A stretch of 64,000 nucleotides of DNA, taken from contig NC_079884.1 of NCBI RefSeq assembly GCF_029227915.1, forward strand, positions 29,824,001 through 29,888,000. The letters are read 5' to 3'. Position 1 is the stretch's first letter, and each line of letters begins with the position of its first letter. Origin of the DNA: Hydractinia symbiolongicarpus. Taxonomy: Eukaryota; Cnidaria; Hydrozoa; Anthoathecata; Hydractiniidae. The translations under genes were made by a program, and so were the position numbers. A model generated the notes under the pieces. The model was not told where the DNA came from. It did no database searches and saw only the letters and a list, made by a program, of their open reading frames with translations. Of this stretch, positions 11,786 through 20,072 are shown one piece after another.

Positions 11786-12955
11786 TTATCTAAACAAATA
11801 CCATATGAAATAACCTGTTGTCATAACAATCACAAGAGCGATCTTCTCATCTTCGTGTGTAGGAGGAGTATCTTTGTGGTAAGGTGCAGTAATGTGTTTA
11901 TCTGTAGTATCCACGTGGTGTACGGTAATGTGTTTATCAGGATGATCGGGTGTTACCGGCTTCTTTTTAGTTATCTTATGTGATTCGGTAACATTGACCT
12001 TTCGATTAATACCGATGGTAAGATCCTCACCCGATATCAAAATCTTGTTGTTGTAACCCACCACACCGGTCTTAATTCTGAGATTCATGTCACTAGGTAA
12101 CATATAAATACCTTGTCCAACCGAATAATCAACCTTACTTGAAGCGTAGTTTAACGTATCCTGATAACGTTTAATGTCCTCCTGAATATCGACCCTACGG
12201 TTAACAATGTCCTCAAGGTTATTCATAAAAACTTTTTGGGCAGTCAGAGCACTTGAATCATTACCGAGGATGGAGGATCGCGCTGAGGCTTGAGAACTAA
12301 GAACAAGATATGCATAAGCCCTGACACTGCTCGAGATCTTCACAAGGCCCGTTTTTGTAAATCCATCGGATTTTTCCACAATCCACCGCGTCATGGAGTC
12401 GTTTGTGAAATAACTTAACCCCGGAGTCGGATATTCTTTACGTCTTTTTTGATATGAGCTGAAAAAGTTCTGACCCCTGTATTTCATGGGGTTGGGATCA
12501 ACTCCATAATCGCCGCAGATTTTTAAAAACTCCTCATTTGAATAGGGATTGTCTTATCGATTGAAGCTATCCTCAAAGGGTAGAGGTGTCTGTAGGCGCT
12601 TAATGATTCGCCTAATGTGATAATACACATGAAAACGATATATTGACCTGACCATAGATCTACCATCCTTCAGGTGTTCCGAACTTACCCCACAGGCACT
12701 TGAAGCGCACCAAGTGGCGAAATTTAGCTGGGTTTGCCATAATCTAAAAGGTTGCTCATTCCAAATTCTCATACGTTGCGCGTTATGACTAAGTTCATAA
12801 TTGGTAAAAATATTAGGAAAGAAAGCGGGGAAAGAGCCACTTTCAGACACAATAATGGCCTGTTTGTACAGATCCCTAGCGCTCAATATTTGAAGATCCC
12901 GCCCCCCATTTGGCTTATATGCCGCATTCGGGTTATATCTGAAAATGTCATCCAT
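11786..12955 (-). pseudogene. Conserved Polinton structural-type protein, interrupted by one stop codon
   Basis: One reading frame of 390 codons on the minus strand, from ATG 12955 to TAA 11786, broken by an in-frame TAA at 12554-12556. Frame and protein character continue unchanged on both sides, so this is one gene with a nonsense codon, not two genes. The N-terminal part is rich in aromatic residues (NIFTNYELSHNAQR, FRLWQTQLNFATWC). The middle has long polar helices (NRRVDIQEDIKRYQDTL) and a KVDYSVGQGIYMLPSD stretch. The C-terminus has a His/Thr-rich tail with two DKHIT repeats and a terminal hydrophobic segment (ALVIVMTTGYFIWYLF) that looks like a membrane anchor. I recall similar proteins as widespread in animal Polintons, but I know of no assigned function. 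It diverges from the penton gene across a 38-bp promoter. The downstream methionine at 12487 could give a shorter product. Confidence 0.8.
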
Positions 12956-12993
12956 TCTTTGATTTAAATATATTCACAATCTCTAATATAATA
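12956..12993. promoter_or_regulatory. Divergent promoter between minus block and penton
   Basis: 38 bp separate two divergent ATGs. Toward the plus gene there is CTAATATAATA directly before the ATG; toward the minus gene there is TTTAAAT about 8 bp before the ATG. The divergent spacer at 18913-18952 has the same two motifs in the same positions. Promoter activity is inferred. Confidence 0.55.
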
Positions 12994-13557
12994 ATGTATA
13001 TCACAATAAAGGACGTAAATAGCGAGAAGAAAATCTATTTGTATCAACCGATAGACAACTCACATGGTACAAAGGAGGTTGCGATCGTGGAGACGTTTTC
13101 AGATAATGTCACATATGTAGCTACAGCTCCAATAGATATACCCTTGGCCGATGGAGTTACCACGGTTAGGTTACAACAGGGTCAGCACTACACGGGTAGG
13201 GAGTTGAATTCAATCGTGAGAGGTGATGTAAAATCAACACAACTAGCTAGAAACTCTAAGTTGAGTAAAATATTCAATCTAGGGGGTATAACGGAACTAC
13301 ATTTTAATCTTAATGAATTGGATAACTCGTTAAATCTTAAAGATGGTGAATATAGCAACAACCTGATGACATATCATATATCCGAGTATGGTGGTGATTT
13401 TACATATATTGAACCGAAAAATCCGCAATATAAGAAACTAAAGAAAGGTTTACTTCAATCACTTACCATGAGAGTCTCAGGTCAGGATGGTAAGGTGCTA
13501 TGGGGTGGTATGAAGACAGCAGTTACCCTACACATAAGAGATACGGCGGACAGATGA
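12994..13557 (+). CDS. Putative penton / minor capsid protein (single jelly-roll type)
   Basis: 187 residues with an intact frame ending in TGA. The protein is dominated by short beta-prone stretches separated by Gly and Asn/Asp turns, with no membrane segment, as expected of a small jelly-roll shell protein. Examples are ITELHFNLNELD, NNLMTYHISEYGGDFTYIE and a C-terminal LTMRVSGQDGKVL. It is directly upstream of the major capsid gene on the same strand (55 bp apart), the usual partner arrangement in Polintons and adintoviruses. The assignment rests on size, composition and position; I cannot show the fold. The ATG at 12994 is preceded by CTAATATAATA. No lesion is visible, unlike its two downstream neighbours. 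No hairpin follows this gene, so it may be cotranscribed with the MCP and ATPase, ending at 15541-15567. Confidence 0.6.
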   Translation: MYITIKDVNSEKKIYLYQPIDNSHGTKEVAIVETFSDNVTYVATAPIDIPLADGVTTVRLQQGQHYTGRELNSIVRGDVKSTQLARNSKLSKIFNLGGITELHFNLNELDNSLNLKDGEYSNNLMTYHISEYGGDFTYIEPKNPQYKKLKKGLLQSLTMRVSGQDGKVLWGGMKTAVTLHIRDTADR

Positions 13558-13612
13558 TACAATAGCATTAACCGAATTAAAGTAAAATAAAATAAAAGTA
13601 ATATGGAATAGC

Positions 13613-14932
13613 ATGGAATACGGGAAAAAGTTAAACCCAGAGCGTTCACTTAGGATCGCACATGGCGTAAAAGGAACGCATCAAAAAGTAATTGTCACTC
13701 ACAACCCAAGTGAGATTGATCAGAACCAGTTACTCCTGATTAGGTTCCCTAATTTAGGTAACGATGATGTCATTGTTCCTGGTACTTCAAAAATAAGTTT
13801 CGACGTTGAACTCGAGTCAAAAGTCGACACGAAGAGAACATTGGTCTCTAACATAGGGAGGGCAATTGTTAAAAAGCTAGCTATCAAGTTCGAGGGTACC
13901 GAGATTCTGAGCATTGATGACTTTGATCTTTTCGGGTGCTACAGAGATTTATGGCTAACCAAGTCCGAAAAAAGAAATGCAATAAGACAAGGTATCATCT
14001 TTGATGAAGGGTGTACAGAAAACTGTATGAAACTGAGAGTCGGAGCCGCGGATAAAGACGCATCAGATGTAGCGGACAAAGCTATTTATGATGCATACAA
14101 AAACAAGTTCACCATACCACTAGATTTTGAAATGTTAGATAGCACGATCCCATATTATCAGGCTAGATTAGGTAATAGGCTGTGTTATGAGATAACATTC
14201 AACAATTATGACAGGGTAGTATTATCAACACCAACCAAACCTTCCGGTGCCACATAGGCACCCGCGCCGGATGCTAAATACAAAATCTCCAACATATCTC
14301 TCGAATATGAGATTGTGACACAACCCACACTCGCCAGATTCATTTCAAATGAATACCAAAACATGGCCGTACTCTATGACAGATTCTTGAGACATAGACA
14401 AATTAGGGTGGATAAGTCAGACACAACGTGGAATTGGTCATTCAATACACCGTGCAAGTCCCTGAAGGGTATATTGGTTCTGTTTGAGGAAGAGAAAGCT
14501 TACAAACGAGATACCGGTAAGTTCTACAATCCCAAGATCAAAAAGGTATCCGCCATAGTTGAGGGTAAGCCTAACCAACTTTTCGCTCAGGGGATGCAAC
14601 CGTTTGAGCATTATGGTGAAATATGCAAGTATTTCGCGGAGGGCAAACAAAGGGATGGTAACGCCGGTGAAATACAGAAACATCTGCAACTACATGATGT
14701 GAAGGTCGCGGACTACCTAACCACGAAATATGCTCTATGGCTGGATTTCAGAACCATAGATGAAAACTCACTGCACGGGACCGGCCGACGTATTGAAAAT
14801 GCGAGCGAGGGGATCACACTGCAAGTTGAAAAGACGGCCGAAACCGCGGGATCCTTAAACGCCTACATATATCTAATCATGGATGCTCAATTAAATATTC
14901 AAAACGGTGAAATTATGGATGTACTATATTAA
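13613..14932 (+). pseudogene. Major capsid protein (double jelly-roll), interrupted by an amber codon
   Basis: A single frame of 440 codons from ATG 13613 to TAA 14932, broken by TAG at 14255-14257 (codon 215). Frame and protein character continue across it. The size fits Polinton capsid proteins. The N-terminal half has LNPERSLRIAHGVKGTHQKV and a beta-rich stretch around VIVPGTSKISFDVEL. The second half starts with ISNISLEYEIVTQPTLA and has YLTTKYALWLDFRTID, then an all-beta end (SLNAYIYLIMDAQLNIQNGE). The protein would form the hexon-like trimeric capsomer. The stop falls between the two halves, near where the two jelly rolls should meet, so the N-terminal product could in theory fold alone. 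It lies between the putative penton gene and the ATPase, whose ATG starts one base after this gene's stop. Confidence 0.85.
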
Positions 14933-14933
14933 G

Positions 14934-15530
14934 ATGGACTACATGAAAGATCCTCACACGGCATTATTCGTCGGTCCCACGGGCTGCGGAAAATCCAGAC
15001 GCGTTGTAACATTACTAGAGAGTGAATACTTTGATCACTTTGATTTCATTGTGATTATATGTCCAACATTAAGATGGAATAAGACATATATGTGTCGAAA
15101 ATGGTTTTGGAACGACAGATATGTTATTCTAATTGAGCCCATGGGCTTGTTGTATGAATGGATTCAAAAGATGACGGATTTCTGTGCCGGGTACAAAACA
15201 TTATTCCTGATCGACGACATCATCGCGGATGAGAAACTGGACAAAAAGAGGTAACCGCTTCTGGAGCTGGCCATCAGCGGTCGGCATCGAAACCACACCA
15301 TGTGGCTACTCACACAATCATACACCGCGATACCGAAGAACTTACGAAGGCAGGCAAAAATGTTATATGTGTGGTATCCGAAGGACAGACATGATCTCGC
15401 AACCATCCACGAAGAGAATGATGTCTTTGAATCATCGGAGATCCAGAAGGTTAAGGAAAGGCTAAAAGATGGAAAATATACACATTTAGTCATGAGGATG
15501 GAACATCCAAGAACTCACGTGATTTGCTAG
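14934..15530 (+). pseudogene. A32/FtsK-HerA-like genome-packaging ATPase, interrupted by one stop codon
   Basis: 199 codons from ATG 14934 to TAG 15530, with an in-frame TAA at 15252-15254. The N-terminus carries a Walker A P-loop GPTGCGKS (about residues 16-23), and a Walker B stretch TLFLIDD follows before the stop. Beyond the stop the same frame continues with LLELAISGRHRNH and a WLLTQSYTAIPKNLRRQ segment, the sensor/arginine-finger region typical of A32-type packaging ATPases. It would pump the genome into the capsid. A longer start using GTG 14907 would overlap the MCP and is less likely. The stop removes the C-terminal third including the LLTQS motif, so the product should be inactive unless read through. 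The gene ends 10 bp before the hairpin at 15541-15567. Confidence 0.88.
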
Positions 15531-15540
15531 ATTGGACGTT

Positions 15541-15567
15541 TTTTGTTACAAGAGTCTTGTAACAAAA
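15541..15567 (+). terminator. 3' hairpin after penton-MCP-ATPase block
   Basis: Perfect 13-base arms TTTTGTTACAAGA / TCTTGTAACAAAA around a single central G, preceded by further T residues. It starts 10 bp after the ATPase stop and before the next promoter region. It has the GTTAC...GTAAC core seen in the other 3' hairpins of the element. Confidence 0.65.
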
Positions 15568-15600
15568 GTATCTAACAGATCTATAGACTCCTATAAGACT

Positions 15601-15703
15601 CTCCTATAATACTCCTATAATACTCCTATAATACTCCTATAATACTCCTATAGACTCCTATAGACTCCTATAGACTCCTATAGACTCCTATAGACTCCTA
15701 TAG
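15601..15703 (+). repeat. 10/11-bp tandem repeat immediately before the next ATG
   Basis: Four units of CTCCTATAATA (11 bp, starting at 15601, 15612, 15623 and 15634) are followed by six units of CTCCTATAGA (10 bp, starting 15645 to 15695), ending 4 bp before the ATG at 15708. Less regular related sequence starts near 15580. It fills the promoter/5' leader position of the following gene and supplies many TATAAT/TATAG motifs at close to one helical turn spacing. Confidence 0.9.
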
Positions 15704-15707
15704 TACC

Positions 15708-16337
15708 ATGATAGAATATATAAATTTCATATTACTGGTGACAGCCGTGGCGCTATTGCTGTTATTGGTTAGTTTTTGCCTTTTTTGTATTAAAAAATAC
15801 CTATCGCTATTGAAAATGGCTGAAACAGCAATTGACAACCTAATTTTTATTGATGAACGGGATGACCAGGATGATGGGAAGAGACAGAAATTGCTCGAGT
15901 GCGTGCTGACCGGAAATAGTATCCTGTATCTGGGGAAGATGTATACTGAGGCGGGGATCCGGAAGCTCGGGAATAATGAGGTGGATAAACTTTTCACCAT
16001 ATACGAGGCTAAACTGTCCGGTCAAATGGTAAAGTCTCTTGGGGAGTCAATAATCCACATGTACTCCCTGGGTGCCTGTGCAGCTCTAGGTATAAAAAAT
16101 CAAAAGGCTCTGAGTGATGACCTGGAGAATGATCCTTTCCTAAACTCGGCACTCCAAAGGTTCACATGTGATCTATATTATAAGTTCGGATCACTACTAT
16201 CACCAATCAGTGTGGGTCTAATTACAGGTAGGCATTACATCGCTGGAAGAAATTTAAACGCAAATAATAATATAGATATAGATAATAAAGATGTCAGAGG
16301 AACAGACTCCTATTCAGGTGACAACGAAGAACCCTAA
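15708..16337 (+). CDS. Polinton-type membrane-anchored protein, function unknown
   Basis: 209 residues, intact. Residues 5-28 form a strong hydrophobic segment (FILLVTAVALLLLLVSFCLF), a likely signal anchor with the bulk of the protein on one side. The body is helical and acidic/basic, with NEVDKLFTIYEAKLSGQMVKSL, then MYSLGACAALG and FTCDLYYKFGSLLSPISVGLI. The C-terminus is Asn/Asp-rich and low complexity. I recognise the type as recurrent in animal Polintons but not its function; a virion-membrane or assembly role is a guess. It is first in a run of five tightly packed plus-strand genes ending at 17576, and its last 47 bases overlap the start of the next gene in another frame. The leader is the 10/11-bp repeat tract. 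Confidence 0.75.
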   Translation: MIEYINFILLVTAVALLLLLVSFCLFCIKKYLSLLKMAETAIDNLIFIDERDDQDDGKRQKLLECVLTGNSILYLGKMYTEAGIRKLGNNEVDKLFTIYEAKLSGQMVKSLGESIIHMYSLGACAALGIKNQKALSDDLENDPFLNSALQRFTCDLYYKFGSLLSPISVGLITGRHYIAGRNLNANNNIDIDNKDVRGTDSYSGDNEEP

Positions 16338-16713
16338 AAAGGTTGAATCTGGTAAGAGGTTGGCGGAATACAACCGTAAAAAGAGGGAGGAATATAAAAA
16401 ATGGCTCATGGCACAGACGGAGGTACAGTCGGCACCTCAGACACAAACCCGGCCGACGCCTCAAGCACACTCAGCACCTCAGACACAATTGGAGGATCCT
16501 AAGGATATTGTCATTGAGGATTCTGTGACAGATGGCCCTAAACACGGTGGAGTGAACTACACAATAATGGGTGGTGGTGTGATAGTTATGCTACTAATTG
16601 GAGCGTTGGTGGTCTATAAAAATAATGACAAAAATATTAAGGTGAAGGGTACCCCACCAAGTGACTCTGGTAATAAAAAAACTATGAGAATAAGTAAGCT
16701 TGAAATGGAATAA
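16291..16713 (+). CDS. Small single-pass membrane protein of Polinton type
   Basis: 140 residues. There is a basic N-terminal region (residues 13-40, rich in Lys/Arg: KRLAEYNRKKREEYKKWL). A Gln/Pro/Thr-rich linker with repeated SAPQTQ follows (about 46-67). One transmembrane helix lies at about residues 92-109 (IMGGGVIVMLLIGALVVY), followed by a short polar tail. The first 47 bases overlap the end of the preceding gene, a compact arrangement typical of viruses. Layout suggests a membrane protein with a basic nucleic-acid- or capsid-facing tail; the role is unknown. An alternative 61-codon frame inside it has no protein-like composition. Confidence 0.72.
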   Translation: MSEEQTPIQVTTKNPKKVESGKRLAEYNRKKREEYKKWLMAQTEVQSAPQTQTRPTPQAHSAPQTQLEDPKDIVIEDSVTDGPKHGGVNYTIMGGGVIVMLLIGALVVYKNNDKNIKVKGTPPSDSGNKKTMRISKLEME

Positions 16714-16757
16714 AGGGATAATATCGCGATACTATAATCTTGAAGTAAATATAAGGC

Positions 16758-16985
16758 ATGGATAAGAAAAGTATAGTCAACGATATTTATAAAGCATCGG
16801 TCGTATGCGTTTTCGCTGTGGGCTATTCAATGCTCGGGAAAAAGGTATTAAAAATGACACCACCCTCAATTCAGAAGTTTGACCTGGAAGATACCGGAAA
16901 GCTTGTAGCCATAGTCGCTGCAAGTGAAATGACAAGAGAATATCTAGTTAAGCAGAAAATTATACCTGAAACTATAAATATATAA
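16758..16985 (+). CDS. 75-residue hydrophobic protein, Polinton type
   Basis: Intact 75-residue frame. A hydrophobic stretch at residues 13-26 (VVCVFAVGYSMLGK) is followed by a conserved-looking KVLKMTPPSIQKFDLEDTGKL and a second moderately hydrophobic helix (LVAIVAASE). It probably associates with membranes. Its stop codon overlaps the start of the next tiny gene by one base (TAATG), which supports translation of both. Function unknown; small proteins of this type recur in Polintons in my recollection. Confidence 0.68.
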   Translation: MDKKSIVNDIYKASVVCVFAVGYSMLGKKVLKMTPPSIQKFDLEDTGKLVAIVAASEMTREYLVKQKIIPETINI

Positions 16986-17116
16986 TGTTGCGAATACTGG
17001 AATGGTTGGTCTGGGTTTTATATCGACGTAAGAAAGTTGAGAGTATTTTACCCAAGGTGGAATACACGGAGGTGGATACGGATGTCATAGACTCCGAAGC
17101 TATCGTATTAAAATAA
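16985..17116 (+). CDS. 43-residue protein with hydrophobic N-terminus
   Basis: Begins with ATG in the stop/start overlap TAATG at 16983-16987 and ends at TAA 17114-17116. Residues 1-13 are hydrophobic (MLRILEWLVWVLY), then RRKK, then an acidic tail (EVDTDVIDSEAI): the layout of a tiny type III membrane protein. The tight coupling to the preceding gene and the filled gap before the next gene argue that it is real, though at this length chance cannot be excluded. An ATATACT/AGTATAT inverted repeat follows at 17128-17146. Confidence 0.5.
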   Translation: MLRILEWLVWVLYRRKKVESILPKVEYTEVDTDVIDSEAIVLK

Positions 17117-17150
17117 CGCCACTAAAATATACTGTAGTAGTATATGAAAC

Positions 17151-17576
17151 ATGGCTTCAATTGCAATGATGTTGGGAGGTGCCTTCGCTAACGCTTTGGC
17201 TTTCACCGGATCAAGCTACCTCTTTTCAAGTTTATCCAAGGATAGGATAGATAAGGAACGGAAGCGGCATGATCTGGCCATAGAACAACTGCAAAAGGCT
17301 CAGGTTATATGGCAACGTAAAAGACAGGAGAGGGTTGACTTTATCAATAAGCAGCTCAGACTTGAGAAGAAGGCCGAGGGTAAATTCACGGAGCTGGATG
17401 ACGCGATGCGGGAATATAAAAAAGTATTTGGAGGGTCACCTCTCACAGATATTCCGCGCAAGCCCGTATTGAGCGACTTTTATACACCCAGCAATGGCCA
17501 GCATGAACGGGAATTGGCATTTATCGCGCTAAGCATGATCGGTGTCGGCGGCGCCGTGTGGTATTTCGAAAAATAG
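17151..17576 (+). CDS. Conserved Polinton-type protein with terminal hydrophobic segments
   Basis: 141 residues, intact. The N-terminus is hydrophobic and glycine/alanine-rich (residues 4-27, AMMLGGAFANALAFTGSSYLF). A long, highly charged helix follows (about 30-85, with ERKRHDLAIEQLQKAQ and ERVDFINKQLRLE) that is likely a coiled coil. The C-terminus has another hydrophobic helix (LAFIALSMIGVGGAVWYF). I recall close relatives in many animal Polintons, always near the capsid genes, so a structural or membrane-remodelling role in the virion is plausible but unproven. It is the last gene of the plus block. It converges on the minus-strand gene 17632-18912, with the palindrome 17595-17619 between them. 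Confidence 0.75.
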   Translation: MASIAMMLGGAFANALAFTGSSYLFSSLSKDRIDKERKRHDLAIEQLQKAQVIWQRKRQERVDFINKQLRLEKKAEGKFTELDDAMREYKKVFGGSPLTDIPRKPVLSDFYTPSNGQHERELAFIALSMIGVGGAVWYFEK

Positions 17577-17594
17577 TACGCGTGGTACTACTAC

Positions 17595-17619
17595 TATGTT
17601 ACATGACACATGTAACATA
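17595..17619. terminator. Shared 3' hairpin between convergent genes
   Basis: Eleven-base arms TATGTTACATG / CATGTAACATA around ACA. The palindrome sits 19 bp after the plus-strand stop (17576) and 13 bp beyond the minus-strand stop (17632), so its symmetry could serve both transcripts. A smaller AGTAC/GTACT inverted repeat precedes it at about 17575-17589. Confidence 0.65.
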
Positions 17620-17631
17620 TATTCAGTATGG

Positions 17632-18912
17632 CTAACGCTTTGTTACCATGTAGGTGTATATCAGACCTCCGATTCCGACTATCAAAGCCCACAGGTTTTG
17701 ACTCAACCAACCGACGGCTTCCTTTGCTCTATTTAGGATCCACGATACGATGGAACCGATTATACCCGGTAGGGATGCGGCTGCGGCACCGGCTAATCTA
17801 CCCAGGAGAGATCCCAGCGCGTTCAGCTTGTTCTTTATCCATTCCCTCGCACCACCTTCGGTTTTTTCATGATTTTTTGTATTACCGGTGGATGACCCCC
17901 CACCCCCTGGTGTCAAAGTTTCAACTAGAAGGCCGATAACCATACCAAATGCCGTTAGTACACTGACGATGGTGATACCCTGCTCACGGAATAGCGTTCG
18001 TATCTTTTCACCCAATGTAGTTTCTTTGTCAAGTACTTTGGTAATCGTCTCCCTGATGCTTTTTATTTGACTGTTAAGTTTACCTTTGAGAATATCGATA
18101 ATCTCTTGCCGGCCTTTCAACTCATTTTGCAAACCTTTCAACCTTTCTTTCGCTTCATTTTGTTGTTCCTCGGTCATATTTGGTGTGTTTACCATCTCTT
18201 CCAACTTGTTTTTTTCTCTGTCAATATGCTGTTCGAGCTGAACCTTTTTTGCAACTTCATCCTGAAGACTTCCTCTTATGTTTCTCAATGATCTATCCAA
18301 TCCTAGCAATTCACGCATAGGATATTCAAATAGATCACCGGTCTGGGTTGCTTCATGGTCTACAGATTGTTGTTTGACCAATGAAATTAAATCTTCCGCA
18401 CTGTTCACAACATCTCCAGACATGGTTTCTAATTCTATATCGGTCGCATTCTCTATTTTATCCGGTGACGGTAGTCTCTCTTCTATTTTGTTTAGCCTAG
18501 CGGCCTGTCGGGGGGTTATACTACCTTTCGGTATATCGAACCCCAAACCGCGCAGCCTTTTCTTGCCCAATAGATCTGCAATGGTACCGGTAGACCTTAG
18601 AGATCCACCATTTGTCAGAGGTCTGTTATCACCCTTGTAGTATAATTCACGACCACGAGACTCAAACAGATCGGTATGTATCACGCTCGGGTTCTCGTTT
18701 GGATATATAGTTAGTAGCTTCTCATAGAGCGATTTAACCAGCTCACTGGTAACTCTGGAGCGCAGAGAGGTTTCTCCACCGAATGATGTCTCCTCATCGG
18801 GAGTATGTATCTGTACTCGTGTGCGTTCCCTCGGTACCAGAGGTGTGGAGTCATCGGTACCCTCGTCGGGTTGGTCGTGGTCACCAAACGGATCAATATC
18901 AATGTCCGCCAT
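17632..18912 (-). CDS. Coiled-coil protein with C-terminal membrane segments, Polinton type
   Basis: 426 residues from ATG 18912 (MADIDIDPF). A longer open frame reaches 19152 but would overlap the divergent gene at 18953, and the chosen ATG has the TTTAAAT promoter motif upstream. Residues 1-45 are acidic and disordered; 130-150 are basic. About 205-305 form a long coiled coil (QLEQHIDREKNKLEEM, LKGLQNELKGRQEI). A membrane helix lies at about 312-332 (ITIVSVLTAFGMVIGLLV), followed by a Gly-rich linker. Residues 363-395 are Ala/Gly-rich and amphipathic, and 405-422 a last hydrophobic helix before a basic end. The amphipathic and transmembrane tail would suit a membrane-active virion protein, a role analogous to adenovirus pVI, but that is inference. 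It is the only gene of its transcription unit and is intact. Confidence 0.75.
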   Translation of the reverse strand: MADIDIDPFGDHDQPDEGTDDSTPLVPRERTRVQIHTPDEETSFGGETSLRSRVTSELVKSLYEKLLTIYPNENPSVIHTDLFESRGRELYYKGDNRPLTNGGSLRSTGTIADLLGKKRLRGLGFDIPKGSITPRQAARLNKIEERLPSPDKIENATDIELETMSGDVVNSAEDLISLVKQQSVDHEATQTGDLFEYPMRELLGLDRSLRNIRGSLQDEVAKKVQLEQHIDREKNKLEEMVNTPNMTEEQQNEAKERLKGLQNELKGRQEIIDILKGKLNSQIKSIRETITKVLDKETTLGEKIRTLFREQGITIVSVLTAFGMVIGLLVETLTPGGGGSSTGNTKNHEKTEGGAREWIKNKLNALGSLLGRLAGAAAASLPGIIGSIVSWILNRAKEAVGWLSQNLWALIVGIGGLIYTYMVTKR

Positions 18913-18952
18913 TATTTTATTTAAAGGATAGTTTTTTCCTAATATAATAGAA
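18913..18952. promoter_or_regulatory. Second divergent promoter with shared layout
   Basis: 40 bp between divergent ATGs. It has CTAATATAATA before the plus ATG and, on the minus strand, TTTAAAT just before the minus ATG, matching the arrangement at 12956-12993. Confidence 0.55.
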
Positions 18953-19424
18953 ATGGCAGAGAGTTCTAGTACCAGAGAAGAAACTTTTAAAACGGATATA
19001 TCCAATTCCAAACTTGAGGAGCTGGTGAAATTACGAGGTAAGTTCCAAGACAGGACACACGAACACGGAGGATCTCTGATCATATGGTCGATTCTGGAGG
19101 GATTATCCGGAACCGCAGCAATTACCGGCTCGATAGCGACTGCGGTGACCATTATTAGAAATTTGGGCGGTACCCATGGAAATTACATGCGGAATTCGGG
19201 TATGTGTCTATTGGGCTCGGCTTCCTATGCGGTTACCGCCCAATATGTTAGGACATATCAAATTAAGAGCCGCATATCGCGTTGTACAAAATGCCATCGA
19301 TGTTTTCGATAAAACGCTACTCTGGCACACTCGGATCTGTAGAGCCGATTTTGAGAATTTGTGTGATACGTATCATAGAACTCTCAAGGATCTGGATAAA
19401 CTGGATATAGGTTATTTAGAGTAA
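18953..19424 (+). pseudogene. Paralog of the 19452 gene, frameshifted
   Basis: Begins MAESSSTREETFKTD at 18953 and runs openly to about 19262, where the protein-like reading moves by one base into the frame that ends at TAA 19424. The two parts together parallel the downstream gene 19452-20039. Both have a polar N-terminal helix with KLEELVKLRGKF-like spacing, a hydrophobic Gly/Ala/Thr-rich stretch (LSGTAAITGSIATAV), then a helix with AIDVF and a final charged helix. Without the shift the first frame ends at 19312 in Cys/Arg-rich nonsense. The frameshift is therefore likely a true lesion or a sequencing error. Function unknown; the central hydrophobic region could insert in membranes. It is transcribed from the divergent promoter 18913-18952, and its tail lies 27 bp before the next ATG. 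Confidence 0.7.
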
Positions 19425-19451
19425 AGTTTTTTTCTTTGTAGTAACCACACA

Positions 19452-20039
19452 ATGGCAGAGATTTATCCGAAGCTACCCACGGCTCCCGAGTATTCGAGCG
19501 AGCAGGACAAGTTTAATACTAATACCGTGAACTCTCAACTTGGTGAGCTTAGAAAATTACGTGATAAGTTCGATACAAAATATGAGAAATATAACAAGAC
19601 GCTACACAGACTGGTGCTTTTAAATGCCAGCGCCACGGCCCTAACCGTCGCTTCGGGCATAGGGTCGGTGGTGACCGGTGCCACGCTCATCGGAATCCCC
19701 GCTTCCAGGGGATTGGGATCCGTAGCACTGTCCGGAACCATTTTCACGGGCTCCGTCGTGGCCCTGATTAAAAGATATCAGAGCAAACTTGACAAGGTCA
19801 TGAAATTATATGATGTTGCGACGTCCGCCATCGCCGTGTTTGAAAACTCCGTCTCGCGGGCTCTGAATAATGATGACATTAGTTACATCGAATTTCAAAC
19901 CCTGAGCGGTATATACTACGAAGTTCTGGACAAGATGATGAAAACCGACAGAAAGATGGAGAGCGAAACTCGCAACCGGTTAGAAAAAAGTCTAATGGAC
20001 GAGGTTCAAAGCCTTAGAAGGACCGTAAATCAAGGTTAG
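19452..20039 (+). CDS. Helical membrane-associated protein, paralog of preceding gene
   Basis: 195 residues, intact. A polar N-terminal helix (residues 27-52, with LGELRKLRDKFDTKYEKY) is followed by a long hydrophobic, Gly/Ser/Thr-rich region (about 55-105). That region resembles two membrane-inserting helices (ALTVASGIGSVVTGATLIG; SVALSGTIFTGSVVALI). A charged helical C-terminus follows. The tandem position and shared layout with 18953-19424 point to gene duplication. The helix / hydrophobic hairpin / helix plan is reminiscent of pore-forming or membrane-bending proteins, but I cannot assign a function. It ends 155 bp before the shared hairpin at 20194, beyond which the integrase ends in the opposite direction. 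Confidence 0.72.
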   Translation: MAEIYPKLPTAPEYSSEQDKFNTNTVNSQLGELRKLRDKFDTKYEKYNKTLHRLVLLNASATALTVASGIGSVVTGATLIGIPASRGLGSVALSGTIFTGSVVALIKRYQSKLDKVMKLYDVATSAIAVFENSVSRALNNDDISYIEFQTLSGIYYEVLDKMMKTDRKMESETRNRLEKSLMDEVQSLRRTVNQG

Positions 20040-20072
20040 TGATGTGCGCATGTACGCCGCTCGCATATTTCG

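Noticed and set aside
12554-12955. Treating 12554-12955 and 11786-12487 as two genes
   Set aside because: They are in the same frame, separated only by one TAA, with protein-like sequence through the gap.
12554-15254. Alternative genetic code in which TAA/TAG encode Gln
   Set aside because: All three in-frame stops are TAA or TAG, but most intact genes of the element also end in TAA or TAG at sensible positions, so reassignment is not supported.
17632-19152. Start of the minus-strand coiled-coil gene at 19152
   Set aside because: The extra N-terminus overlaps the divergent gene and its promoter; ATG 18912 fits the promoter motif.
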